From: Pholis gunnellus
Lineage: Eukaryota > Chordata > Actinopteri > Perciformes > Pholidae
DNA length: 64,000 nucleotides
Assembly (NCBI GenBank): GCA_910591455.2
Contig: OU342806.1
Coordinates: forward strand, 17,490,841 to 17,554,840
Reading direction: 5' to 3'
Shown here: positions 13,425 through 27,029 of the stretch, in pieces
Position numbering within the stretch: position 1 is the first letter of the stretch
Layout of the letters: each line of letters begins with the position of its first letter
Position numbers and translations under genes: made by a program
The notes under the pieces: generated by a model
The model's database searches: none
What the model saw: the letters and a program-made list of their open reading frames with translations, nothing else
What the model was told of the DNA's origin: nothing

Positions 13425-13530
13425 GCTGGTAGGTGAATGGGGGTGTAGCCAGCGTCTTTATGCTAAGCTAGGCTAAACAGCTACTGGCTATAGCTTTATA
13501 TTTAATGTACAGACCTATTGCTACAATTTG
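13425..13530 (-). repeat. Dispersed repeat family C, copy 1
   Basis: The segment contains 'gtctttatgctaagctaggc', 'ctactggctatagctt' and 'aatgtacagac'. This is the reverse form of a widespread teleost repeat that also occurs at 38795-39010, 39890-40065 and 48424-48670. Confidence 0.7.
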
Positions 13531-13534
13531 TAAT

Positions 13535-15980
13535 ATGAAGCTTGCACTCAACACTCCAAGTAAGTGTAGGCTACCTAATACGAACTGGCCTCAGGTGGCA
13601 CAGTCTAGCCTATATTGTAGTCAGATATTTAGGGGGATACACAAACAAGTCCACGCAAGCTCACAGAAAGACAGATGCCTGTACACAGACATTTGAGGTA
13701 AGGATAAATATAGATCTCGCATTCGGGGCAGATGGAGTCTGACCGGGTTTGACATGAACCCACAGATGACCTTAACTCTGCAGGATTCTGCTCATTTGTC
13801 AGCCGCAGCCCGGCCACCACCGTCAAACCCGAGGGTACGATAAGGAGGACCCCACCCTGCTGAGAGGCAGCTCCTGCCGGGCAACATCCCACCAGCAGCT
13901 CCAGTCTTATCTAATCTTCTCCATGAATGAACAGAAGATGGGGAAAACAAATAAATAAATGTTTCAGATTGAAGATTATGTCATTGGTTCAGTTTTCTCT
14001 GGATGGCGCAAAACATTTCCCACCACTGAAAATACCAAATACCTGAGATTAATTCGCTTTTTTTTTAAAGAAGAATATAATGGTATTTTTTTTCCAGATA
14101 TGTAGGGTTTTCATTTCAAAGCGGAAGACCATCTTAAATAGAATCCAGTTAGAGTTTATTATTGCTCTAATTTGTTTGTTTTAAAAAGGGCCCATGTGTT
14201 GTGTTGGAGACGGATAAATCCTGTTCATTTTTCGACAGAGGGGCTACGGTTAGCCAGCATACACAGAGGTAGCTTATCAGAAAAACATGTGTTTGACATA
14301 ATGACCAATGCTCCAATGTCTCCACCCCAGTACAATGGATGTAAAGGAAATTATGTTTTTAGTGCTCACACCACTAAAATATTACATTTAGAATTTGGAA
14401 CGGCAATCTATCTTCTCAGAAACAATGCATCAGTGGTTACTCTGGATAATCAATAGACCTAGCTGTGAACAGTTTTCATTGAATTTTAAAAAAAGTCCAA
14501 CGATTGGACAGATGTTGAGATCTTGGAACGAAATTAAATTTCATTGACATCCACTGTTTGGGGTACAGGCCGAAATCTCAGGGATGTATTCGTCTAAACC
14601 TTAGCATTGACAGACGGCACTAGAAGTGCGTGAGAAAACTAATTTTGGTGAACTGATCTGAACCAGTCATAAAGTCAAGTATAAACCAAAGCCTGTAATG
14701 TTTTCCTCAGTTGTAAAGAGAAGGGGAGTGTAAGATTGAGCCTACCTTGACATACTGCACCATCCTTCCATTCCTCAAAAGACTTTCAACAGAGATTTAC
14801 TGTAAAATACAATGTCTTCCAAAAGAAAAGATATCTCGACTCCTGTGATCTCTCTATTCTTAAGTGATGGATGGCTCACTGGTGTTTACTCAGAAGAGAG
14901 AGAGAGAGAGAGAAAGCTAGAAAGAGGTCATAAAGTTTGGATCTTCAAACTATTCTTTGCTTTTCACAGACAATCATCAGTACCACTGGGTATAAAAAAA
15001 GGGGATCGATCAGAGGCAGGAAATGGACTGTACTAAATTGGAACAGACCGAAGAAATTCTGCTGTAATTATAATTGTGTTCAATTAGCCTTAACACTATT
15101 GCTGAAGGGACCAGATGCTTTGTGGTTCAAGCAAGAGGAGCCCAAGCGTGACAGTTGTTTCTACCAAAAGATTATGATTAGAGTTTTATGTTTTAAGACG
15201 CCTATCAGAGCAAAAACACTGGGGCGGAAACTTTTAGCCTCCAGCTTGACAGGAAGTCTGTCACTGGAAAACCTGGACTGGTAAGTGTTTCACTCGGCTG
15301 ACATTGATCTTTAGTGAGCATGCAGGAGGAACACTTGTATCGAGGCACTGTTTGAGCACCGAGGATGAGGTGAAGTTCTCCAGAAAGCTGCGGGGTATTG
15401 AGCGCGTTCTGAAGCGTGATATTAGGGCCAGAGCCTCCCACCGAGAGGTCTATGAGGCATAACGACCTGCGAGCTTCACCAGTCCAGCAGCGATGACAGA
15501 CAGGCTCTCTCAGCCGGAACAAGACATGGAAAAGGATAGTGCACAGTTGGAGCTGCTGTCCAAACGGACAGCGCCGTTTAATTCTGATGTATGTTCACAT
15601 GAAACTATCCTGGATATGGGATTCATACTCACTGGCTACACCCAGTCAGTGGAGGAAAATAAATTGAATCAACAGCAGTCCTCCACACCAGAGGAAGTCA
15701 TAGTGCCTGTAGTGATTTAACCACGGATACAAAGGGGAACTGTTGCGCTTGTGTTAAGTCCTTACAAGTTTAACGCTATATTTAGAATATTCTTGCCGGT
15801 TTACCTTGCGTGAGACATCTATACAGTCTATGTTTCCGACCGGTAAACAGAAACCGTTATCTATGCTCTCGCCAAAGCTACCAGACTCTATTGACATTTT
15901 TTTTATTTTACCTCGCAGAAATTGGAGGGTTGCTGGTGTGTTACAGGTACCGACTGGTACCAAATAGACAGATGATAGTT
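13535..15980. other. Intergenic, nothing recognised
   Basis: No convincing gene. A GA microsatellite lies at about 14896-14914. A strong donor-like CTG|GTAAGTG near 15282 lies at the end of an open frame on the plus strand, but no partner exon or homology is visible. Confidence 0.4.
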
Positions 15981-15984
15981 TCTG

Positions 15985-16045
15985 CAAACAGGACGTATAA
16001 ATGAGACAACTTCCCTCCTGTTTGTTTAGCCTCACTCAGCAGAAT
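15985..16045 (+). repeat. Direct repeat D, left copy
   Basis: About 60 bases match 16625-16685 with only a few differences, sharing 'ataaatgagacaacttccct' followed by 'cctgtt(t/c)gtttagc' and 'ctcagcaga'. The two copies lie about 640 bases apart in the same orientation. Confidence 0.8.
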
Positions 16046-16624
16046 GAATTTATTCACCATATGCAAAACAAATCTATTTGAAATGATTTATACATACATG
16101 TTATTGGTATATCTCAAGTGAAAAACACCTACAAAAAAACTGACGATAATACAATCACTATTTCCACATTCCAGTCAGTGTACTTACTGAGTTATAAGTT
16201 CTGTTGGCTCAGTTAACCAAAATAAAATAGCATCAACTGCTACACTTCTAAGTTGCCTTATGTAAATGTGCATAAAAACCTAGCTTTCTGCTAATTGTTA
16301 GTATATGGACATTCAGTGAATGAGCTTACAGTTTTAACTTGAACTTTTTCTTTATTTCAAAGTGCTGCACAATAGCAAAATATTACAACTGAAATGTTCA
16401 TGAAGCCAAAAATAAAACTTGTGATGAACATGACGTTGACATTAAGAACAAAGCTTACCGCGGCGCCATCTTTACGAACACGGCACACCGCAAAATGAAG
16501 CTCCTCACTCACACAGGCCCACATTAGCATATCCTTACAGAAATCTATTTCCTGGTTACTCAGCTACTAAAACAATATGTTTCTTTAGCAAGACTCATTT
16601 AACTTGGACTTTTTCACTCACCTG

Positions 16625-16685
16625 CACACAGGACATATAAATGAGACAACTTCCCTCCTGTTCGTTTAGCGTCGCTCAGCAGACT
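16625..16685 (+). repeat. Direct repeat D, right copy
   Basis: This is the partner of the copy at 15985-16045. The 580 bases between them are not obviously duplicated, so the pair could be long-terminal-repeat-like ends, two insertions of one element, or a duplication with loss. Confidence 0.8.
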
Positions 16686-16689
16686 GAGG

Positions 16690-19310
16690 AAAACAACGGC
16701 ACCTGTCGACGTCATCAGCCACACAAAATTACAAAAATACACATACCTGAAGTGGAAATGCAACAACATGCAACATTTTCCTATTCAAAAGGTCACATGT
16801 TTCACATTTTCTTGAAAACCAAATAAAAGCAGTTTTTACCAGTCCAGGTCAGGGAAGATATTTCATATCTCGGTTCCCTGGCATTGATTTTATGGTGTTG
16901 AAGTCCTGCCATTATTTTCCCTGACATGAAATGTGTGTTCTCATGTGGCCTGCATTACCCCTTCATGGTGTATGGGATGACAGATGAAATAAAACCACAG
17001 ATGATGAAACACCGCACAACTGCATCTCTGTGGAAGAACGAGGTGCCTTTTAAGCCTCGACACCGAGCTCCTACCTGTCAAATCCTCTTCAGTGAGTCCT
17101 CTTCAGCCTCATCACACCACACTGCTCGTTCTCAATCGAGGCTGATACGAACGCTCACATTTTAGCTGAATGCAAAGCAGGCCACCAGATAAGCTGCTCT
17201 TTTCCCACAAATACTTCCCCTATGGCGAAATGTCAAGCTAATCTAGCGTCATTATGGGAACGCTTCAGCTCTTCAGCGTGGATGTGTTTCCAAACCATCA
17301 CAGAGGAGTAAATTACTTTGCTGTAATGAGATCCCCCTAAATAATATGAAATCTGCATGTTTAGTCACTGGACTGTTTGAAATGCCACTGGCTGTTATTC
17401 TGCTGGAGCATATATATGGAGGAGGTTAATGTCTCTCCTAACACTGGTGAATGGTGATGGAATTATTTGTCCATCAGGGAAAGCGTGTTGTATTGTTTAA
17501 CTGCCAAATTCAGTTTTAGACGCATTCATTTTTCTCTTTTTACTGTATAAAATACGTAACTATCTCAAACACAAGACTTATCTGTTTAAATAGATGAAAT
17601 GTCTTTTAAAATGTGATTTTGACAATGAGAAGACAATATCACTACATAGCATTTTAAAAGACAAAATATGACACATACTGTGAATCTAAATGTTAGCTTA
17701 TTAAATCAAAAATATGAGATATACTCCACTGATTTTACACTTCAAGGTCTGTTCACAGGTCTTATACATTCAACATTATTTTTAAATGTATTTTTCTTTG
17801 TCAGAAAGCATCTCTCACAATCGTCACCTCACTGTGTAAAACACAACACTTACACTACAAGGTGACAGAAAAAAGAATTTGGATTATGACTAAATGCATA
17901 ACATGCACAGTTATGGAACCTTTTTTTGTACATGTGATTATGTTTTATCCAGGGAGTTCAATAAGATGTAACCTTGATTCTGCTGACCAATCACTGCACA
18001 GCCCAAAAACTATGGTAGTCGTTGAGATGCGAGTAAAGTTGCTGCAGATAAAACGTGTGCAATATCAGATATAAAATTGTCCCATTAAAACACAGAAGGG
18101 AACTTCCTAGAGCTGCCATAAAGTTGAAAGGTCACTATACTCTATAATATCAGTGTCTGCAGTACATAATGATACCCCTTAAATGAAACAAAGAGGTTTG
18201 CCCCAAACCTGCATAAAAATGATCCGGACCTAAAGTACTGTACATGAGAGGAGATTGAACAACTTGACATGAGTGAGCTCATGCTGGTGTGTTAAATCTG
18301 CTTATCCATGAAGAGCCCGTTAATATGAGTTAATGACAAGGCTGGGGAGTATCCCCACGCTTAAGGCTGACGGAGAGAGCTGTTGTTCTTCATTGTAATG
18401 GGGGATCATTATCTAACTGCATCATCTGGAAGCGGCCAATGACAGGCTGCCATAGTAATGAGTTCCTCAGTGAGACAAAGCTGGGGGGGGTCAAGGCGTT
18501 TCTTTCCATATTTCCAAACAGCACTTTGCATAAACCTCTCGTTAATTCTGGGTCTGGCCTTGGCACTGTCTAATTCTCACTTGACCCCATTTGATCTTGA
18601 CTTTTTGAACCAGACTATGATAACGGCTAATGTTGCAAATGTGCGAGAACCGTATCATGTGGGGCAAGCTTGGAGCCTCGATGTGCTACGCCTCCTCTGC
18701 TGCAGAAGAAATGGAAGTGGATAAATCCCCGTGCTCGCACAAAATGTCAAACACATATCATTTGGATGCAAAGAGCTTTTATGGATTTTCTGGTATTGAG
18801 GATATAATGACATCCTTTTACAGTCCTTTCAGCAGTTGAGGTCTCAGCTCCTTCACAGTGTAATAAAAAGGGCCTTAAACAGCGGTGGTGGTGTCCACCT
18901 CGTCTGTGCAGAGGAGACAAACCGTGTCCTATAATTCTGCTTGCTTTTACCTTTTAAATCTCTGCGTCCTGTGTATGCTCTAGTGGTTCCTAACCTTTTT
19001 TTTCGTACCTCCACAGCCCTGTCAAGTGAGCGAAACTATACCCCTTCATTGACCCCATTCGTCAAGCTCCAAATGTGTTCGGTTCAACTGATTTTGAAAG
19101 AGTATCTTCATAAAAGTGGATGTTGTTTCGCTCAGTTTGGTGAAGTGTGCACTACGGATACTACTACTACACATGTAGTGGCAGAAACAAGACCTTTTGT
19201 CATCCGTCTCTTTCAACTGATGATCCTGATTATGTTATATTATGATATAACATTTAGATCATTATTTCAATCTTTTAGCTTACTCTCTAGCAGTGACATG
19301 ATTCGATAAT
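16690..19310. other. Intergenic, nothing recognised
   Basis: No gene recognised. The segment 18290-18690 is less AT-biased and homopolymer-poor, like a conserved non-coding element, but this cannot be tested from one sequence. Confidence 0.35.
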
Positions 19311-19317
19311 TCAGGCA

Positions 19318-19750
19318 ACGAATGGAGGAGGACTCAAACGCAGACAAATACGTACCAGGCAAGCAGGTAGGATAAAGGGAGATTTCCTCAAGGCGATGGT
19401 CGGGAACCGGCTTACAGGTTGGCAACAGTCCCAACAGTTCAAACAAATCCAAGAGGGGCAGGACGGCTAGGCAGGTCAGGAGCAGGCAACACAAAAAAAG
19501 CAGGAATAGAGCAGGCATGGATTCAGGATCAGGGGAATTAAGGCATAAGACACACTGACAATCTGGCAGGGAATGAGTGGAAATCAGACAGGTATTTACT
19601 GCAGGGCAGATGAGGGGAAGTGGAAACAGGTGAATGAGAGAGTCAGGTGACTGGGACAGGTGGGAAGTCTGAGGGCATCTGGTGGATGGATGGAGAATGC
19701 AGGGGAAGTGAGAGTGGGGCTGTGAGGGGAGGGACAGACTTTTTGACACA
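19318..19750 (+). repeat. Dispersed repeat family A, copy 3
   Basis: This is the longest copy. It starts near 'caggcaacgaatgg', runs through the 'aatgagtggaaat' and 'gtggaaacaggtga' blocks, and ends near 'gggagggacagac'. The last block matches 'agagggacagagg' in copy 1 at about 4721. The 160-codon minus-strand open frame across it (19267-19749) comes from the repeat. Confidence 0.75.
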
Positions 19751-19759
19751 CAATTACTT

Positions 19760-22300
19760 TGAGATAACTATTGTGACTTCTCTGCTCTTGTGCTTAATAG
19801 TTTTCATGCATTCACACTGCAACACAGGGCTCGAGGTCTGACTCAAGTACGCGGTGTTACTGTGCAGTTATTTATTGGTTAATGTGACAATAAATGTACA
19901 AAAGACCACCATCATACAAATTGTAATCGTATTTGAATGTTTATTTTCTCCTAAAGCACTTATTTGAAATCAAATCATAATTTAAATGTTTCCAGATTAG
20001 TTGCTACTCTCCAATCTCTCCAATGTACCACTTGGAGTACAAGTGGTCCTGGTTGGGAATCACGGCTCTACTAGAGGATATGAGAAAAGAGGGCTTGTTA
20101 GTCATGGAATGATTCCTGCTTCGGGAGTAAGAGGTACAGGGTTATGATCCTAGGTCCCCTTTCTCTAATAGCTTTTGTGTTAAAGATGGGTTGTGCAGTT
20201 TACTTTTGGCATCATTGGGCAGACATTCAGCATATTGTAATTCAAGTGGGCTGAGTCTAAACTAGATGTCTGTACCTCCTCTTGGCTGTTTTCCTCCTAA
20301 ATCTAATACGTGTTGGGAGACTTTGGCCAATCCCAGCTCTTTTCAGAGAGAGGACGTTCCTATTGGCTGTTATACAAACGCAGATGCACATTTCCTTCAG
20401 ATGTTGAAAGCCTGATTCGGCAGAAAATCCTGCAGAAAAAGTAGCTATTGGAGCCTTGGCAACAACTGCCTAAACTGCAAAGCAACCCAAGAAAGGCAGA
20501 CGGGTGTATCAAAAAGAGAGTTTGACAATATGAATTAACAATGATAATGTCTCGGCTACAGTTTGCAGAATGCTAAACTATAAGCAACATTTTCTGTCTA
20601 TTTTAGCTCAACCTTGGATCACAGCATGTCGTCTCAAAGGGGTTTACAGGCCCACAAGTTTGCAAATTAAGAAAGCAGTCGTTCTCATAGAATTGCCCCT
20701 ATATAGAGGTTACTGTGTGAAGGATGATGTTTAAATGAATGACAGGTTACTGTATGAAGCCCATGCATATATGACCCTGATTGTCTGGTGGGAGGGGCTT
20801 AGGACAAAGAGAGAACTGCAGGATGAGGACTGTCTTTTTACGAAAACTGCCTGTGATACCACTTGAATTACAACATGCTGAAAGGTTATTATGGAATGTT
20901 GCCCAATAATGCCAAAGATGAACAGCCTAGCCCAGCTTTAATGTTCCTAATGCTAATGAAGGTCCCAACCGGCTACAAATGGAAGTTTCTTTCATCAAGG
21001 TGAGAACGACTGTCACATCTCTCTGTCCCTCCACCTACTCTTGTGCCATCTTGTGTTCATTTTCCAAACATGATGCATGCAGACGATGTGATTAAGAATA
21101 AAGTGTAGTGGCTGATGGCAGGAGTTAGTGGTGGGAATATAATGCAAAAATGTGCTGAGCCAATTTCATCTGCTTAGTATTCTGCTCTGCTCCTCACTTC
21201 TCTACTACAGCTCACTTTGAGATAAGAGACCAGCTGACTGCTTAAAAACTGCCAAGATACTACGTTCATTATGACGAGTGGAACGAGGATTGTCGAGGAA
21301 AAGAGCCGTGACCAACTGCTCAGCAAGATGATCACCAGTATAATCATGATTCTTTATTACTTGACTGCAAAGAAACAGGAGCGGTTGTCTGCTCACTGAA
21401 CTCTGGAAAGCTCCCAAAAGTCCTTATTGTTGCGATGTTTTGACCTCCAAAATGACAGCTCCACCCTTGCACATTAACATTTCAGCATTTTACAACAGGT
21501 GTTTAATACCAGCAAAGCTTTCATCTCGTGAGGAAGACACCGAGTTCATGAGGTAAGAAGGTTGCATCGACAGTCGTATTGAACCTTAAATCTGATTTAG
21601 AGAGAAAATGATCAATTAGAGAGACATAAAGGGCTTGTTGGTCTTTATGTGATGTGAAATTAATTGCTTAGACAGTTACAACTCTTCATTGATCTCAAAG
21701 AGGAAAATGTCTTGCTGGCAAACTGATCCTTCAAGAAGAAGAGATGCCAAATGACTCGCTATAATCAATATATTAATAATGGATGGGATGACAACGTTTG
21801 ATAGAGTTTTAGTGTCTTACAGCTTATTGGTTTGGATTTATTGCCCTCTACTTTACCGTATTGGTTCACTCTCATAGCCCTCACCAGCGTCGTAGTACTT
21901 TGCGGCTAGAGAAACTACTATTTCACTCAAGATCAAACTAAAAAGAGCAAATATTACATTTAAAATTGTCAAGTGGCTACAAACAACTCCAAATTAATAC
22001 GCACATTGCTTTGTGTCCGCTGGATGTGAAAATAAGCAACCGTTCATCAATAAGGTGATAATAACAAGCATGGTGTCAATGTCAGGGTTGTGTTTGCAGC
22101 TTGTTTCCATTTCCCCAAGTGGCCAAAAAAGGTATTAATGCAGGTTTAACCTATTGATCTATTTTCTGATATGCATGTATGTATAATATTAATCTTCCCT
22201 GAAAAGCCAGAGATGACATTCACACACTTGAGCAAACCGTTGTATTATCAGATCTCTGACAATGGTTAGAAAAAAAAAAAGTGTCACTCGTCAAACAAAC
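19760..22300. other. Intergenic, nothing recognised
   Basis: AT-rich DNA downstream of the ncbp2 polyadenylation signal. No coding segment or named repeat is seen. Confidence 0.45.
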
Positions 22301-22308
22301 AAAAAAAC

Positions 22309-22314
22309 TTTATT
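22309..22314 (-). terminator. Polyadenylation signal of ncbp2
   Basis: AATAAA on the minus strand, about 1 kb beyond the ncbp2 stop codon. Cleavage would be expected some 10-30 bases to the left. Confidence 0.55.
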
Positions 22315-23312
22315 TAAAAAAGTATACCCAATTAAGGACAAAGTCTCATTCATAGAAATCAGTAAGATAACAGAATGCTTCCTTTCTATTACTTCAGCAG
22401 ATTATCATTTTACCAGACATGGAGAGTGCACATGATCACTCCGTCTTGATATTTGACGCATCATCAACCCAGACACTACATGCTATCAGAGCCTTTCCCA
22501 GCCAGAAGGGGAAATCGATGGTATATCTATATGAGCAGGACAATCTTCGTACCCATCAGTCTGAATACGGATCATCCTCTGGGGGCAAGGGGGCTACACC
22601 TCTGGGGTTGCACCTCTGGGGTTGCGGTGCAGCCAGCGGACATCCAGGCCAGGACTTCCTTTTCCGTGCGCTGCTCATTGCTTACAGTCCGATTAGCATC
22701 TTGAGATGCGAGACTGGAGTTGGGGGTTGAGAGACATCATGCACGGCCGGACTGTTTCTCATGGTGGCCAGTTTACGAGCTAATTTTTAACCAAGAAAAA
22801 GCGAAATCATAGTCAGGCGATAACTGGTGGGTTCAGAGATGACATTTTTGGTCAATGTGTTCTTTATCTTTAGCTCTCCACATGGACTCTTTACTTGCAT
22901 TAGACCAAAGCCTGCTGGAACATGATTGGTCAATACAACTCAAGACTAAAATCAGAAACCAGCACGCCTCTGATGCCAAAATCTTGTCCGGTTGCCTAAA
23001 TATTCGACACATGAATGCAGAATTGGTTTATAGCGATTTCGCGCTGGATAATGAAAACGTCAGTAAATATCACACTATACGTCGGGGTGCAGCAAGTCAG
23101 AGAGGTCGTAAGGACAGAAAAGAAATAAATAACAGCTGCTAATGTCTGGGGTCCAGTGGTCCATGCAGAGCTGCTGTAGAGTCTTAATGGTGACACTGGG
23201 ATAAAATATCTGTGGTAGCATGTAGACGCCTTGTTGGAGAATTCATCTGATCCAGGACTGAGTGGGGGGGGGCTCTGTGTAGTCCAGGCAGACTGCTGTG
23301 GTGGGGTTCAGT

Positions 23313-26185
23313 CTAAAAACTATTACGAGCCTCTGTGGAACGATGCTGCGCAGCCAGCTTACCGTAGCCGCCTCTGGCTGGGTCGTAGTCCTGCCGGTAC
23401 TCATCTCTCACCTACAGAAGAAACATAACACAACCGCAGGGTACAAGTAAATAAGACATGTTTCATTACTTTAATAGAGAGGGAGGGGGTTGTCCTAAAG
23501 TTACATACTGGAGGGTATTTGTCTGTATTTTTCACCCACAACAAACAAGTTCTTGGTCCGACATTTCCATTTCCTCATTTAGACTCGGCCAGAAAGCTCA
23601 TCGTCTACCACTGCAACAGAATTGGACTATATTATGTATTTGTTAACGGCCTAATATAGACTTTCCTTTTCAAATGCCACGCTATAGTAATGCTGTCTCT
23701 TCAAAAGGCCATGGTTAATCGTGCATAATTTATTTTGGACGGGATATCACTTTCTAAATATCATACTGGTGTATTAAAATGTCATGAGAGTGTATTGATT
23801 TCTTTGAATGCCATTTCAATAGATGCCATTTCAAAAATAAAAAAAAATAAAAAACACCGTAATGTTGTGTCCTTTAATATTGTTTTCCAAAACTTTTTTT
23901 ATGTATGAAAGAGAAACAGGTAGACGGGATGATAAAACCCTCACCGGGGTGTTGAGAGTCCAGCAGTGATTTAAAATGCGATACGTTAAAAACCCTCCTA
24001 ACATCAGTAACTTCTACAATCACTAGGTATCGCTTCCCCGTGTTGGTGGAGAACTCCTGCTGGCTCTGGGTCTGTATTTTGGGACACACTGCCAAACTAA
24101 ATATGCCGTCTCATTTTGTATAATGGGACTCCTCCAGGTTTCTTTTAATATAAGCTTGAGTTTAACAGATATGGATTTTTATAATCGCACACAAGTAATT
24201 TTGGGATTGAAGCTGCTGATCTGCAATCGGTTTGTTTTATGCAAAAGTGATCAGTGTTTCCAACTGGAGTGCATCTTTGGCAGAGAGGAAAAATGCATTG
24301 AGCGCATGGGATATTAAACCTGATGGACATTTTGTAACATAAAAACATAAGATAAGAAATATTGATAAAGATCCCACAGATTTGGTTTTCATTTAAGAAA
24401 TTAAAAAACGTTCAGAGTTCCCATCAGATCATTTCCAGTAACAATCTGACTGGTGTGACAGACCGGGGAATCACCAATATGTTGCTCTGTGTGTGTTTCA
24501 AAAGACGTGTAGTCTATGGCTATAACTTATCTATCAAACAATATCTCACATACTTAGAAATGATGACAAATTACAGAATAATATAATAGTATAGTTACCA
24601 GCCAGCAGTGGCTAATATTTACATCTGTAGGAAAATGTAACTTATATATTATTCTGAGTTTCGGCCAATTACGGTATTATGTCATCGAACCTGCATGTGC
24701 TACCATGTGAGGGGCTTTGTTCACAGCACGTCCACAACATTATAGCCTATTCAGGACACTCTCCTCCATGAACTACCAATTGAACTTGGCATTTGGCTAA
24801 TATCAGGCCATATATTGCCCTGGTTGATTTATTGGTCTTGCTCTACTTAAGACCAATTCAAGTTGGGGCCTTCCTTTAGCCAATCAACATAGTTCCTTTC
24901 AGCTCATCACGCTTAAAATAAATGTCTTCAAGCCAACCGCACCATGTCCCTCCTTCAAGTACCAGACACAGTGTGAACCTTGTGGGGGCGTTAAGGACTA
25001 ACTAAACAACAATTGTCAGCATCCTCACCTGTCCTCCTGATTTGCCGCGGCCGTACTGCCGCCCCTCCTTGAAGCCAGCGTCCCAGTCCGTCCTGATGAT
25101 GCGGTCATCCAGCCGCGTGCCATTAATGAAGCGCATGGCATTTTCTGCACCTGTGCGTGTGTAGTATCTGGTACAGATCGGGGTTAAGGTCTGTTGCAGG
25201 CTCTGAAAACTTGCACAACACGGTCACTTCATGCTAAATTGGTAAAACTGAATAATGCATGTGTTCTTTGGTTAGTCACCAGGCAGGCAGGTGGTTGACT
25301 TGATATTTAGGTGCGTTTGCTGCGAATATGGTGCAATGCTTCATTTGACAAGGATACTCTACAAAGCAGAATCCACAGGCGGTCTTCTTGACTTTGTCCA
25401 GGCCAATGACGATGCGCTTGACGTCTCCACTTTTGGAAAATATGTCGTGTACCTGCCCATCAATTACGAAGACAACAGAGAGAATCGTGTAAGAGATAGT
25501 AAGAAGCAGTTCCACTTTAGAAGATGTTAAGATGTTACTGGGACTGTGCTCGTTACAAATGCAGCTCCCACTATTCAACTTTAATGTTCTCAGATTGTAT
25601 GCACGATTGCATGTGGTGGTATGGTCTTTGTACTATGAAATGTTTTCCTAGAATTACGTTTTAAACAATATATATATCGCCCTGCTTCCCGTATTGTAAT
25701 ATATTGTATTGTAACCATAATACATATGGTGTTGCCAATACACAGAGAGCAATGCAAAAAAACAGAGTCAGAATTATTGTACTGTATGTGCGCACGTGCT
25801 TGGTCAAATAGTCGGAATGAGAGCTTCCTACCTGGTCCTCGGTGGAATAAAAGGAGAGGTTTCCAACATACAGAGTGTGGCTCTGCTTCAGCAGCTTCTC
25901 CTGGTCATAGCGGTTACCCTGCAAATACAATTAATGTGAGTAACTTCACTAGTAAGCACCATTGTAGTAACCCCATAACCCTCGAATCTAAAGCGACAAA
26001 GAAATCCTCCGCTCTGTTGTTTGCTAGCGGTTGCTAACTGTTAGCTAAAAGCTAAATAGTTACGTAGACGTTACACACATCAGGTATTGGCTGGTGTTTC
26101 CCACACTTACCTTAAAATGTTGATCTCTGTATTGGCTAACATCAACGTACGAATCGCTGACCAATGCGTTTAATTTAGCAGACAT
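23313..26185 (-). CDS. ncbp2: Nuclear cap-binding protein subunit 2 (CBP20)
   Basis: Small subunit of the nuclear cap-binding complex. With CBP80 it binds the 7-methylguanosine cap of new RNA polymerase II transcripts and supports splicing, export and 3' processing. Five coding exons (minus strand): 26111-26185, 25832-25918, 25358-25452, 25029-25167 and 23313-23411. All have GT/AG borders and compatible phases, giving 164 residues (human 156). The start MSAKLNALVSDSYVDVSQYR matches the family N-terminus. An RRM follows with RNP2 (LYVGNLSF, about residue 42) and RNP1 (KKTACGFCFVEY, about 76-87). The conserved C-terminal cap-binding segment is present (RTDWDAGFKEGRQYGRG, then RDEYRQDYDPARGGYG). 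The last residues (QHRSTEARNSF) are longer than in human. The residue at the exon 3/4 join is rebuilt from GA|A, so the apparent read-through into intron 3 is not used. Confidence 0.97.
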
Positions 26186-26275
26186 TGTGAAGAAATGGCA
26201 GATAGCTGTCCGCGGCAGGGTTGCAACTGTGTTAGCGTTACATTAGTTCCGGTTCACGTGTCCGTCCTTTGAAGA
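26186..26275 (-). promoter_or_regulatory. ncbp2 proximal promoter with ETS and E-box motifs
   Basis: Just upstream of the ATG, TTCCGG (26247-26252) lies three bases from the palindromic E-box CACGTG (26255-26260). ETS and USF/MYC-type sites are typical of TATA-less housekeeping promoters. No TATA box is visible. Confidence 0.45.
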
Positions 26276-26289
26276 ACTCCGGGTGGAAC

Positions 26290-27025
26290 ATTTTATCTAT
26301 GCTGATATCAACATCTACATTAACTGAGTAGCGCCCCCTGTTGGTGTGTTCTTGAGACACGGATTTTGTTTGATGTACATTGAATATAAAATAAAATACG
26401 TCATGTGTTTTGGGATTTTTCACTGAACAAACGCATGCTCTTGTCAAATGCACACAACAAACGTCGCTGACACAAGAAAATGTAAAATCGGAAGCAATTA
26501 AATTGCCGATGGTCACAACGCTTGACTAATGGAGCTGGCAGCCGAGCTGTGAGATGTGGTGCCACTCCATTGGCTGCTGCCATTTTGTCATTAGCTGTTG
26601 TTGAAGTGCACGGGTCCTCTCGTTTGACTCACCATTTTGTCATTTTTTTCGGATATTGTAAAATATGTATTTACAGATGTATTTACTGATATTTGAATCA
26701 TATTTTCCTCATACTTTGCAAAATATAATATTTGGGTTTTATTTATTTGTTTTCTAACTGTACCCACACAGTATTTGCCCCTAACAGTACACAAAGTTGT
26801 ACATTGAGAAACATAATGATTAAGTGTTAAAAGTCTATCTATAGGGTGTAATTACCAGAATACTTCAGTGCATCATTCATCAAGTGTTTTATAGACTGCA
26901 CTATAGACTGCACTACCCAACTATACACCATTATACAGCGCCATCAGAAGTGTATTTTTTCCCACAACCAGGAGGCATACAGCTACGGCATAAAATACAC
27001 ATAAATGAAGCCACTTCAGACCACA
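26290..27025. other. Gap between ncbp2 and fkbp2 transcript ends
   Basis: About 700 bases of AT-rich DNA separating the ncbp2 promoter from the probable 3' end of the fkbp2 transcript. A short tandem 'ctatagactgcacta' pattern occurs near 26890-26915. No coding segment is seen. Confidence 0.5.
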
Positions 27026-27029
27026 AAGA

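Noticed and set aside
19267..19749. 160-codon open frame on the minus strand
   Set aside because: It covers a dispersed repeat whose other copies are not open in that frame.
23874..24095. 73-codon frame inside ncbp2 intron 4, considered as an alternative exon
   Set aside because: No suitable acceptor and donor with a matching phase, and no resemblance to ncbp2. The five-exon model is already complete.
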